32,746 nucleotides of DNA from positions 1-32,746 of the forward strand of contig JAFTDN010000170.1 of the NCBI GenBank assembly GCA_017454165.1, written 5' to 3'. A program made the translations under genes and the position numbers. The notes below the pieces were generated by a model. It was not told the DNA's origin. It made no database searches and was given only the letters and a program-made list of their open reading frames with translations. Position 1 is the stretch's first letter; each line of letters starts with the position of its first letter. Of this stretch, positions 27,101 to 32,746 are shown piece by piece. This stretch comes from Bacteroidales bacterium. GTDB lineage: Bacteria > Bacteroidota > Bacteroidia > Bacteroidales > Tenuifilaceae.

Positions 27101-29805
27101 TTGGCTCCGTGCTCCACGGTTTGCGGTGTGGTGCCCTCTATGATGCCGCCCACACCGGCGGTGTAAGTGAGCGTGTAGGTGTTTTTCTCGTACTCTACAT
27201 TTACCACTATATTGACCGGTGTGCTGGGCATGGTTACTTTGGGGTTATCCTTGTCCACCACAATGGTGTTGGGCGTGGCGGTGATGCTCTTCACATGGTA
27301 GCCCGTGGCGGGGCTCACAGGTATGCTGAGCGTGCTGTCGGGGGCCAGCCTATAGATGGCATCGGGCAGGGTGCCATTGGGCCCATACTTCACCGTTACG
27401 GTGTACTTGGGCTTAAAGTCCACCTCTATCTTGATGTTACCTCCGGGCACTATTATGGTGTCGTTCAGCGTGGCCGGGCTGCCCGTTACGTATGGGGCGG
27501 TCAGCGGTTTCCACGTGCATGGCTCGCTGTCGCAGTATAGTATACGCACGGTGTCAACCTCGTAGCCAGGCTGCGCGGGGTTCACTATGTCGCCTATCCG
27601 CACCGAGTCACCGGCGAACAGGCTGTCCACGGGATATATGGTGTTGCCAGCAGGGTCGGTTATGGTGTCCAACATTGGGGTCGAGGGGTCGGGATCGATG
27701 CTGTAGAGCTTCTCGAACTCCACGCTCACCTTTACGTTCTTGGCAGGCATGGTGAAGCTGGTGTCGGCCCCTATGGTTACATCTGCCGATGTGATGCCCC
27801 GCAGGCTGGGATGCAGGGCGTAACCAGCATTGGGGGTAAAGGCATATTTGCCCAGCCGCACCACCTCTAGGCTATCCAACTCGCCAATGGTGAGCGGATC
27901 TGCGCCGTTCACCTTGCCATTGGTGGCATCCACCGTGAGGGTAAACTCCTCAAAGAATGTCCAGCCCAACCAGGTTTTGTCGCTGGGGTTGTAGTAGTTG
28001 GTATGATTCTTATAGGTAGCCTTGGCGTTCTTGTACTGATCGCTCGGCGGCAACAGCTCAGCTCCAGTGCTGGGGTTCACAAAGCGGAGGTACCTAGGCG
28101 TAGGTATCTGATAAAACGGATTATTACCCCCTGTAGGGGAGCTCAACTTAGTCAAGGCACCTGTGTTATAATTTTTTGTAACTGCAACAGGTGCTACAGG
28201 AGGTAGCCATATTGAATCCAATCTAGCATATGCAAAAGCCGATGCAACCAACCGTTGTACTCTAGGAAGCTTTATCTTCTTAAGTTGTGTGCATCCATGA
28301 AAAGCATACTGGCCAATCTGTTCAGCATATGGCAGCTCAACATGGCTAAGGTTTGTTAGTCCATAAAACGCGCAGGCACCAACTTCTATCACAGAATCCC
28401 CAATAAATGTGGTGAGCGTTGTAGGAAAAAACATTCTACCATTGGAATTAGGCGCATTTTCTATATTGGGGATGCTCACAGGGGGGCGTATGATGAATTC
28501 CTGCAGGCTAGTGAAATTCGCACGGCTGTCGCGCATGTGGTTCCAATCCAAATAGATAAAGCTACCCGACACCACCTCAATGCTGGTGATAGCGTTGTAC
28601 GCCACTCCACTTGCGTCCAGCACATCTTTCAACCTCGCCATTGTAATAGGAGCTCCCCCGTTCACACTTACGGTTAGATCTTTCAATCCACTTCCCACAG
28701 CGCCACCGAACCAGAACCCATCGTAGCCATGACAGGATTTATCATCTGTGCTATCAGCCACATATGCCGCTTGGGCATCTCGCAGAGCTTGTCCTGTAAG
28801 TGGAGTACCATCGGCAGCCGATGGTATTATCAGAACAGGCATGGGCACTCCCGCCCAAGTTAATCTGACCGCAGCACACAAATAAGAGGTATCGGAACCA
28901 AGTCCATCAGGCCCATTGCCATGCGTTGTCTTTGAAATAGGTTCTCCGCCGCTACAATAATTATTTCCTTTGTATCCAACTACTGCAGGGGGAGTTGCTC
29001 CCAAGTACAGCTCAGAAAGATTAATACACTGCTGAAATGCATGATGTCCAATTGAATCAACCAATGGGGCCACTACTTTGACAAGTTGTGGCTCCGACCC
29101 TATTGTATAGTTAACCATGCTAAATGCTCCGTATCCAATGTATTTAGCTTTTGGAATATTTATTTCCTTTAACTTATAACATTGTTTAAAGCAAAAACGT
29201 GGAATATATTCCACATTGGGAATTTCTATCTCTTCTAACGATTTACACTCTTGAAATACCGAGCCTGCTCCCCCATTCGCTGACATGTTATACCGATAAT
29301 CATAAGTGGATTCTTTCTTTGTATAGGTGCCGCCCAAGTATTTTAGCTCAGGCAGAATAACTCTTTTTAAATTTGTACAGCCATAAAATGTATAATCACC
29401 CATAAACTCTAATTTACGAGCAATAAATTCTTCTATCGCGGGCAAATCTTTAATTCCATTTTGTCTTATGCGCCCAAAGTTATCATCATCATAACAGTCA
29501 TACCGTGAGTGCCTACCCCCTCCCAAATTCGCTACGGAATTTATCCCATCAGTAATATGAAACCTTTTTAACTCTTCAAAGCCAGATGCCAAAGTCTCCC
29601 AATCAGCTGCTATAAAATCGCCCGCAGTAATTATCAGTGAGTCTATATCTCCCTTATTCCCAACATCCGACAATCGCCCCGATGCTGAGAATTCAGCTGC
29701 TCCTCTATAGATCTTTATTTCAAGGGGAAGGTTCTGCGCCCAAGCCGTCTGCGCAAGGGCAGCGAGCAAAAGAGCAAAAAGAATGCGTAAAGTATTGCCT
29801 TTCAT
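21124..29805 (-). CDS. Giant T9SS-exported repeat protein (BspA-like LRR, InlB-type repeats, Cys-pair repeats)
   Basis: A 2893-residue cell-surface or secreted protein. I place the start at 29805 (MKGNTLRILFALLLAALAQ), which gives a Sec signal peptide cut near TAWA-QN; an in-frame ATG at 29871 would bury it. Order: BspA-type leucine-rich repeats (about 40-600, as in INIPKAKYIGYGAFSM and YAFHGCTQLKKIKLP); InlB/Listeria-Bacteroides-type repeats (about 620-1610, as in EGYRFKRWSDGRTDNPRTD); about 23 units of about 50 residues (about 1625-2815), most of the form C-G-x-Y-x-W-x-G-x-x-Y, then G-D-Y-T, then G-C-D-S-x-V-T-L; and a C-terminal type A sorting domain (about 2822-2893, LTLYPNPTTGIFNIEA, MPAGVYVVRAG) that directs T9SS export. 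Likely an adhesin or matrix protein; the ligand is unknown. No enzymatic domain is seen. The LRR part is coded in AT-richer DNA than the rest. Confidence 0.93.
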   Translation of the reverse strand: MKGNTLRILFALLLAALAQTAWAQNLPLEIKIYRGAAEFSASGRLSDVGNKGDIDSLIITAGDFIAADWETLASGFEELKRFHITDGINSVANLGGGRHSRYDCYDDDNFGRIRQNGIKDLPAIEEFIARKLEFMGDYTFYGCTNLKRVILPELKYLGGTYTKKESTYDYRYNMSANGGAGSVFQECKSLEEIEIPNVEYIPRFCFKQCYKLKEINIPKAKYIGYGAFSMVNYTIGSEPQLVKVVAPLVDSIGHHAFQQCINLSELYLGATPPAVVGYKGNNYCSGGEPISKTTHGNGPDGLGSDTSYLCAAVRLTWAGVPMPVLIIPSAADGTPLTGQALRDAQAAYVADSTDDKSCHGYDGFWFGGAVGSGLKDLTVSVNGGAPITMARLKDVLDASGVAYNAITSIEVVSGSFIYLDWNHMRDSRANFTSLQEFIIRPPVSIPNIENAPNSNGRMFFPTTLTTFIGDSVIEVGACAFYGLTNLSHVELPYAEQIGQYAFHGCTQLKKIKLPRVQRLVASAFAYARLDSIWLPPVAPVAVTKNYNTGALTKLSSPTGGNNPFYQIPTPRYLRFVNPSTGAELLPPSDQYKNAKATYKNHTNYYNPSDKTWLGWTFFEEFTLTVDATNGKVNGADPLTIGELDSLEVVRLGKYAFTPNAGYALHPSLRGITSADVTIGADTSFTMPAKNVKVSVEFEKLYSIDPDPSTPMLDTITDPAGNTIYPVDSLFAGDSVRIGDIVNPAQPGYEVDTVRILYCDSEPCTWKPLTAPYVTGSPATLNDTIIVPGGNIKIEVDFKPKYTVTVKYGPNGTLPDAIYRLAPDSTLSIPVSPATGYHVKSITATPNTIVVDKDNPKVTMPSTPVNIVVNVEYEKNTYTLTYTAGVGGIIEGTTPQTVEHGANGTPVTAKPTDANAYRFKQWSDGNTENPRTDTTVTADLSVMAEFVQLYPLTYTVTNGTGPAVAYYAEGDPVTVTGHKPNEGYKIKSIKAYKAGDPSTAVELTYATDTTLKNKMPAYAVTVEVVYEQVYKVNMAPYTNGTATADKSSELFEGDEVTLTIAPATGYGFKGLSVYYGGDPANAVPTNPAAPITTGSNTYKLTMPAGDVTVVPVFAPIYTVTLSVTDGTATADKTSGLFAGDPVQLTLTPNAGYKLRSLDIYHSGDPTQKVAPTAGYAFDMPASHVQVDVVFEKFYNIAPDPTNPQDTVVDGQGNKICPVDSLFAGDKISIQDIIKPAPGYTIDDVTIYYKDGNTWKEMVEPMLSTYLTNVPPSINDSLIMPPYDLKFEVTFKPAFTIEVYYHEAAMSAIGAKWQTTGSPTEAVKIPIKPVVGYHLKKGAGGIAAHETGNDTNDLTGQVNLADSTITMPDPGLNIEAHVYFEIDTIKLRYTADANGALIGTAEQAVTYGGNGEAVLATPTAEGYRFKRWSDGRTDNPRTDMDVTTPVDVEAQFERVYTVTIASTANGSVSASRTSELFAGDSVLLSFNPDACYHRSGFVTAFDASNNPVPVQGDTLIIMPASDVTVEATFSLNEHMISAMVLNIDGEGNNTGNPIKGGTINGETAPIDIRMTCSSEVTFTFEPIANHRFAGWYVGGVLVTTANPYTFTVTTDLPIILAHVVEPAVIGAPATVCGEYVHPRTGDVITTSGEHEWILPNPVQDTIERLTLTINPVYNLDIDAEFCGSYIWAGDTYTAPGDYTKTLVSKFGCDSIVTLHLNAAPVLSHEFSAAACGSYIWNGTTYDASGDYTQTLTTASGCDSVVTLHLSIVSEFNEEQSLTACGPYAFNDIDGNPITLSASGDYVGKFTTAGGCDSTVTLHFTLIDKYEEEVSITACAYPFKDAAGNDITVSATGDYTGKFTTVSGCDSIVTLHFTEGSAYAESIDTTFCLSEYSWTKLDGTVVKLTADGAYTDDTYKTASGCDSTVTLNLTFGVPITVTNTTDLTVFEPYTWFGDTYTHSGKHTKTFTSADGCTITEEVLNLTMLDAVPVDSTVNVCANNLPVKWYGDELYTAGDHVKMLPQVGQPPIRATLTLNVHPVYSGIDASASFCGADYTWEGNTYTASGDYTKTLVSKFGCDSTVTLHLTKVDGYRDTLKLSTCEDSYAWAKPDGTTETYTASGDYECTVASTSGCDSTVVLRLLLNDNLAPVYNEVSETICAGSFTWNGNVYTTSGDYTETIGTGCRDSIVTLHLTIGQTPAPAVLDTTIRRSQAPFVWEGDQLTDGGEYTHTSTTAAGCVATSVLRLTVLEPITVDETAHICEGQSYSWLGNVLNKTGVHEATVYNPNDRDTVKTLTLTVHPIYSGIDANATFCGADYTWEGSTYLTEGDYTKTLVSKFGCDSTVTLHLAKVPGYNETVVLSICEPTYDFADADGNAITLTASGQYTGKFTAVGGCDSIVNLDIELGVVTPIAHDETVNACDNYIWNGRTYTVSGTYDTTFVGSCGRDSVVTLHLNISTPPTTVYEAATIREGYPYLWEGETYTSAGIYTKITHLPTGCDATKVLYLNVIETVYDTIRTSICANELPYPWYGDELNRTGEHSKRISNPAGDTLAYIDLTVLPAHNIDIDAAFCGSYTWEGTAYTEAGTYTKSFTSQLGCDSTVTLHLTKVDGFNEAIAVSTCASDYTWNGTLYTASGDYTQTFTAMGGCDSVVTMSLLLGDVADPVYNEVWESICGDSYTWEGTTYTEGGDYIQTIRAVGDCRDSIVTLHLTMGLPSTTTIDTVLCEGRSFAWDGDVYTTSGTHIKELKGQAGCDSIVTLNLTISSHEHYWLTVLADDSYSWNGKIYTESGAYADTLKNVYGCDSVVTLYLTVVHQTTLGLGDGATLRESLTLYPNPTTGIFNIEAPMATEVQVHSISGQLLHRQPLLPEGSTRVDISRMPAGVYVVRAGSMAAKLVKL
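21330..24905 (-). repeat. Tandem array of about 23 Cys-containing repeat units inside the giant gene
   Basis: Counted by eye on the protein: 23 units of 48-58 residues (about 150 bp each). In DNA the most conserved core is GCAGCGTTACGGTGCTGTCG or close variants on the plus strand (reverse complement of the CDSTVTLHL codons). A typical unit has one Cys at its start (FCG, ICA, ACG) and one in GCDS, suggesting a disulfide per unit; units near 1625, 1990, 2245 and 2505 lack the second Cys. Every fifth unit is nearly identical between residues about 2030 and 2700. Confidence 0.88.
25500..27730 (-). repeat. Duplicated module of InlB-type repeats inside the giant gene
   Basis: Two copies of the same series of domains: PVDSLFAGDSVRIGDI then a TVTVKYG-type unit then EGYRFK-W-SDG units. 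The marker GGCTGTCCAC lies at 27621-27630 and again at 26148-26157 (1473 bp apart); the marker GCCATCGCTCCA lies at 27034 and 25519 (1515 bp apart). The copies have clearly diverged at protein level, so the duplication is not recent. Confidence 0.7.
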
Positions 29806-29896
29806 GGTATGTGTGTAGTTAGTTGTTAGCACTTCGTTACTTGGACATTGGTACGAGCATCGCCACCGCAATGTTACACATCCGCCTTTTTTTTAC

Positions 29897-29904
29897 TACC
29901 TTTG
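29897..29904 (+). promoter_or_regulatory. -7 box of the DUF4296 lipoprotein/amidohydrolase operon
   Basis: TACCTTTG matches TAnnTTTG, 26 bases before the start codon at 29930. The -33 position (29873-29876, GTTA, 20-base spacer) is a poor match. A run of eight T lies just upstream. Confidence 0.65.
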
Positions 29905-29929
29905 CAGCACCCATAGAAACCCACCGCAC

Positions 29930-30814
29930 ATGCCCCACCGCACATGCCCCCGCATAGCGCTGCTGCTGGTCGCCCTAGCGGCGACCCTGTCGGGATGCCG
30001 CAGCCGCATGGTCATCCCCGAGGACGACATGGTGAGGGTGCTCACCAAGCTCTACCTCACCGATGCCACCCAGTTCGGACGCGAGGCCGCCCCTGGCCAG
30101 CCCATGCTCTACTACGAGCCCGTGCTGGAGCGCTACGGCTACACCATGCAGCAGTTCGACAGCTCGCTGCGCTACTACTCATCGCGCCCCGAGGTGCTCG
30201 ACCAAATATACGACCACGTGATAGGCGAGCTCACCAAGCTCGAGGCCCACATAGCCGAACAGGCCCAGCGCGCCGCCGAGGAGGCCGCCCGCAACCTATG
30301 GCCCTGGGCCGAGCACCTCAGCCTGCATCAGGCCGACTCCATGCACAACCCCCACCTGCGCTTCGAGGTGCAGCTCCCCCGCCCAGGCCTGTACGCCCTC
30401 GCCTTCACCCTGCGCCGGGGCATCGCCGACAGCACCATCGCCCCGCGCTTCGAGGCCGCCCTATGGGGGCCCGACAGCATGGCCGCCAGCGCGCAGTCGC
30501 ACCCCTACCCCGCCGACACCTCGGCGCACGAGCTTGTGTTCGAGTTCGATGCGCCCGACTCCAGCACCACCCTGCGCGGTGCGCTCTACCTCCACGCCAA
30601 CAGCCCCTCGGCCCAACGCAGCGCGGCTTTCAGCGGAATATCGCTGCGCTACAACGCGGAGGCCGCCGAAAAGCAGCGGCTCAAAAAATTTACCCCGTTC
30701 AGCCTAAAGCGCAGCGAGCAGGCCCCAGCGCAGACCGAGGCTCCCCAGAAGAAGCTCAAGCTGAGCAGGCGGGTCGAGAAGCTGCAACGGGAAAAGCAGC
30801 CCGAAGCGCGATGA
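29930..30814 (+). CDS. DUF4296 lipoprotein
   Basis: A 294-residue lipoprotein: the signal peptide ends in the lipobox LSGC with Cys23. Residues about 30-108 fit DUF4296, a small helical Bacteroidota domain (IPEDDMVRVLTKLYLTDA, YYEPVLERYGYTMQQFDSSL, VLDQIYDHVIGEL). The rest (about 125-250) looks like a beta-sandwich region, followed by a very basic tail (KLKLSRRVEKLQREKQ). The function of DUF4296 is unknown; it is usually found next to lspA or other envelope genes. The stop codon overlaps the next start by 4 bases (ATGA), so the two genes are translated together. The start at 29930 is the first ATG after the promoter. Confidence 0.85.
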   Translation: MPHRTCPRIALLLVALAATLSGCRSRMVIPEDDMVRVLTKLYLTDATQFGREAAPGQPMLYYEPVLERYGYTMQQFDSSLRYYSSRPEVLDQIYDHVIGELTKLEAHIAEQAQRAAEEAARNLWPWAEHLSLHQADSMHNPHLRFEVQLPRPGLYALAFTLRRGIADSTIAPRFEAALWGPDSMAASAQSHPYPADTSAHELVFEFDAPDSSTTLRGALYLHANSPSAQRSAAFSGISLRYNAEAAEKQRLKKFTPFSLKRSEQAPAQTEAPQKKLKLSRRVEKLQREKQPEAR

Positions 30815-31989
30815 GCATCCGCCGATTTGCGGCCCACTATGTGTTCCCCATCGAGGGCCCACCCCTCAGGAACGGCGTGGTGGAGCTAGACGGGCAGGGC
30901 TACGTGCGGGCCGTATGGGAGGCCCGCAACCCCGATGCGCTGCACAGCACCGAGTTCCACAACGGGGCAATCGTGCCCGGCTTCGTGAACGCACACTGCC
31001 ACCTAGAGCTGTCGCACCTGCGTGGGACTATGCCCAAAGGGCTGGGGCTCACGGAGTTCGTGCGCCGCGTGGGCAGCCTGCGGCAGGCCCCGCCCGAGCG
31101 GGTGGCCCAGGCCATCGATCAGGCCATCGATGAGCTGCAGCGCACGGGCGCCGTGGCCGTGGCCGACATCTGCAACACGCCCGACACCATTGCCGCCAAG
31201 CGGCAGGCCAAGGGGCTGCGCTTCTGCAACCTGGTGGAGGTCTTCGGCATAGGCCCGCACGAGGCCCAGTCGGCCTACGCCAAGGCCAAGTCCGTGCAGG
31301 CCAGCTTCGCCGCCCAGCTGGACGGGGCCCAGCTGGTGCCCCACGCACCCTACAGCGTGAGCGATGCCCTGTGGGTGCTGCTACAGCCCGAGCTGCAAGG
31401 GCAGCGCGTGAGCTTACACCTAGGCGAGAGCCAAGCCGAGTACGAGCTACTACAGCACGAGCGCGGCGAGCTGTTCAACCGCTACTCGCGCAGCATAGCC
31501 AGCTATAGCATACCCACGGGCGGCTCGCCCGAGGGGGTGGCGGCGCACTGGCTGCCAGCTTCCTGCCACCCGCTGCTGGTGCACTGCACCTACGCCCATC
31601 CCGAGGCGCTGCGGGCGCTATGCGCCCGCTTTGGGCAGGCCACGGTGGTTACCTGCCCCGAATCGAACCTGCACCTAGAGGGCCAGCTGCCCCCGCTGCC
31701 CGAATGGCGGCGGCTGGGCCTGCACGTGGCCATGGGCACCGACAGCCTGGCCAGCGCCACGCAGCTCTCCATGCTGCACAACATCAACCTAGCGCTCGAT
31801 ACATTCGCCGAGCTGCCGTTCGTCGAGGTGCTGCGCTGGGCCACGCTGGGCGGCGCCGAGGCCCTAGGCCTCGAGACCCAGCTGGGGAGCATTGCCGTGG
31901 GCAAGCAGCCCGGCCTGTGCCTGATAGAGCAATTCGACTTCGCCTTCATGCGTCCCACCCCGCAGAGCACCGTGCGGCGGCTGGCGTAG
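30811..31989 (+). CDS. Metal-dependent amidohydrolase (deaminase-type, SsnA/MqnX-like)
   Basis: A 392-residue TIM-barrel hydrolase of the amidohydrolase superfamily. Metal ligands are visible: NAHCHLE with His62 and His64, His in SLHLGESQAE, His in LLVHCTYAH, and Asp in MGTDSLAS; the C-terminal GSIAVGKQPGLCLI is the usual beta-sandwich closing segment. The cluster that reads NAHCHLELSHL followed by VPHAPYSVS is typical of the chlorohydrolase/aminofutalosine-deaminase-like branch, which deaminates nucleosides or related ring compounds. The true substrate cannot be assigned; no other menaquinone gene is in the window. The start at 30811 overlaps the previous stop; a longer in-frame extension back to 29944 is the other frame of the lipoprotein gene and is not real. 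Confidence 0.87.
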   Translation: MSIRRFAAHYVFPIEGPPLRNGVVELDGQGYVRAVWEARNPDALHSTEFHNGAIVPGFVNAHCHLELSHLRGTMPKGLGLTEFVRRVGSLRQAPPERVAQAIDQAIDELQRTGAVAVADICNTPDTIAAKRQAKGLRFCNLVEVFGIGPHEAQSAYAKAKSVQASFAAQLDGAQLVPHAPYSVSDALWVLLQPELQGQRVSLHLGESQAEYELLQHERGELFNRYSRSIASYSIPTGGSPEGVAAHWLPASCHPLLVHCTYAHPEALRALCARFGQATVVTCPESNLHLEGQLPPLPEWRRLGLHVAMGTDSLASATQLSMLHNINLALDTFAELPFVEVLRWATLGGAEALGLETQLGSIAVGKQPGLCLIEQFDFAFMRPTPQSTVRRLA

Positions 31990-32186
31990 TAGGGCAGCGC
32001 ATCAATTGACGGGCTCAGCAAACGGCCCGTACACCCCTCCCTCCATAATATGCTTAGTGCAGCCTGTAGGGCTGCAACAGATATTGCTTAGGGCATCGCC
32101 CTGGGCGCAGAGGGGGTGGGATTATGCGCGATGGACAATGCAGCCTGTAGGGCTGCAACATCGGCAGGCTGCGGTGCCATCAGCGG

Positions 32187-32244
32187 TGCCTGAGCCTGTC
32201 GAAGGCACCGTTCCCCGCCCCCACGCCTTCGACAGGCTCAGGCA
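32187..32244. repeat. Family B inverted repeat, copy 1
   Basis: Arms TGCCTGAGCCTGTCGAAGGC (32187-32206) and its exact reverse complement (32225-32244) flank an 18-base C-rich loop. Downstream sequence CATCCCAAAAACAGCAGAGGCGG is shared in part with copy 2. Confidence 0.92.
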
Positions 32245-32624
32245 TCCCAAAAACAGCAGAGGCGGAGCTCGATCCGCACCTGCATCTATCGCGGCTACAA
32301 TGGCAACGGACACACGCGGTGTGTCCCTACAGGCCGCAATTCGAGGTAATTTGCTTGCACCCACGGCGGTTTGGCCGCGAGCTTTTAGTGCAGCCCTGCG
32401 GGCTGCAACAGATATTGCCTGGGGCATCGCCTTGGGCACGGGGCGGGGCCATGCGCGATGGCAATGCAGCCCTGCGGGCTGCAACAGATATTGCCTAGGG
32501 CATCGCCCTGGGCGCAGAGGGGTGGGATTATGCGCGATGGACAATGCAGCCTGTAGGGCTGCAACATCGGCAGGTGGCAGCACCATCAGCAGCACCTGAG
32601 CCTGTCGTAATCGGCGGTTGACGG

Positions 32625-32681
32625 TGCCTGAGCCTGTCGAAGGCACCGTTCCCCGCCCCACGCCTTCGACAGGCTCAGGCA
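32625..32681. repeat. Family B inverted repeat, copy 2
   Basis: Same 20-bp arms (32625-32644 and 32662-32681) with a 17-base loop that differs from copy 1 by one missing C. A broken half-copy (CCTGAGCCTGTCG) lies at 32595-32607. Confidence 0.92.
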
Positions 32682-32694
32682 TCCCAAAAACCGC

Positions 32695-32718
32695 AGAGGC
32701 GGGGAGCTCCCCGCCTCT
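32695..32718. repeat. Perfect 24-bp palindrome
   Basis: The half-site AGAGGCGGGGAG at 32695-32706 is followed immediately by its reverse complement. It lies directly after family B copy 2 and has no loop, so it is either a cruciform or a dimeric binding site. Confidence 0.8.
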
Positions 32719-32746
32719 ACCATCTATTACAGCTGCGCTGCTATCA

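Larger units (their letters stand above)
31990..32746. repeat. Palindromic REP-like repeat cluster (no gene)
   Basis: About 760 bases without a credible gene but full of inverted repeats. Family A: five hairpins TGCAGCC...GGCTGCA at 32058-32076, 32139-32157, 32389-32407, 32465-32483 and 32545-32563, three of them followed by AACAGATATTGC and a second hairpin (GGGCATCGCCC). Family B: two long inverted repeats with 20-bp perfect arms (32187-32206 with 32225-32244; 32625-32644 with 32662-32681), built on CCTTCGACAGGCTCAGG. Other palindromes at 32308-32326 and 32695-32718. Open frames seen here have no protein-like content. Confidence 0.88.

Noticed and set aside
29944-30810. N-terminal extension of the amidohydrolase back to 29944
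   Set aside because: This part is the shifted frame of the DUF4296 lipoprotein gene; the amidohydrolase fold starts at the ATG at 30811, which overlaps the lipoprotein stop codon.
32058-32563. CRISPR array
   Set aside because: The repeated hairpins are unevenly spaced (about 60 to 250 bases), differ in sequence, and no cas genes are near.
32122-32682. Minus-strand frame of 186 codons and plus-strand frame of 197 codons at the window end
   Set aside because: They run through the palindromic repeats and translate these repeats; no protein family is visible.

Overview
The window looks like chromosomal DNA of a moderately GC-rich member of the Bacteroidota, most likely an anaerobic Bacteroidales. 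Four things point there. Promoters have the Bacteroidota form TTTG-N19-22-TAnnTTTG, for example at 3089-3120 and 18494-18527. Families typical of the phylum are present: a DUF4296 lipoprotein, a TonB-dependent receptor with an N-terminal carboxypeptidase-regulatory-like domain, and a choice-of-anchor-J lipoprotein. A giant secreted protein ends in a type IX secretion (T9SS) sorting domain. The ileS, TraR/DksA-like and lspA genes are clustered. Ribonucleotide reduction uses a class II, B12-dependent enzyme, which fits an anaerobe.

Layout. 1-503: end of a ketopantoate-reductase-like gene. 560-2825 (minus): PAP2 phosphatase overlapping a phosphoethanolamine transferase, a probable lipid A or envelope headgroup-remodelling pair. 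3165-8497 (plus): ileS, a small outer-membrane barrel, a zinc-less TraR/DksA-like protein and lspA. 8553-10793 (minus): RNase R. 10967-15532 (plus): TonB-dependent receptor and partner lipoprotein. 15805-18354 (plus): class II ribonucleotide reductase, preceded by a 10-C tract and followed by a strong terminator. 18719-20883 (plus): recQ, broken by a frameshift inside the DEAH box. 21124-29805 (minus): a 2893-residue T9SS-exported repeat protein. 29930-31989 (plus): DUF4296 lipoprotein and an amidohydrolase overlapping by 4 bases. 31990-32746: no gene, but a dense cluster of palindromic REP-like elements.

How the parts work together. Most genes are housekeeping (translation, lipoprotein maturation, RNA decay, dNTP synthesis, DNA repair) or envelope functions. 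LspA would process the lipoproteins seen here. The accessory content is the giant adhesin-like protein and the terminal palindrome cluster. The giant protein runs signal peptide, BspA-type leucine-rich repeats, InlB/Listeria-Bacteroides-type repeats, about 23 Cys-containing units of about 50 residues, then the sorting domain. Its last section has a second-order period of five units (774 and 786 bp), its middle section is a roughly 1.5 kb duplication, and its leucine-rich N-terminus is coded in clearly more AT-rich DNA.

The most notable observations are the altered GIHH signature (instead of HxGH) in IleRS, the +2 shift in the recQ DEAH box, the nested repeats of the giant protein, and the palindrome cluster. 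I see no CRISPR array, complete insertion sequence, integrase, tRNA or rRNA, and no convincing new defence system.
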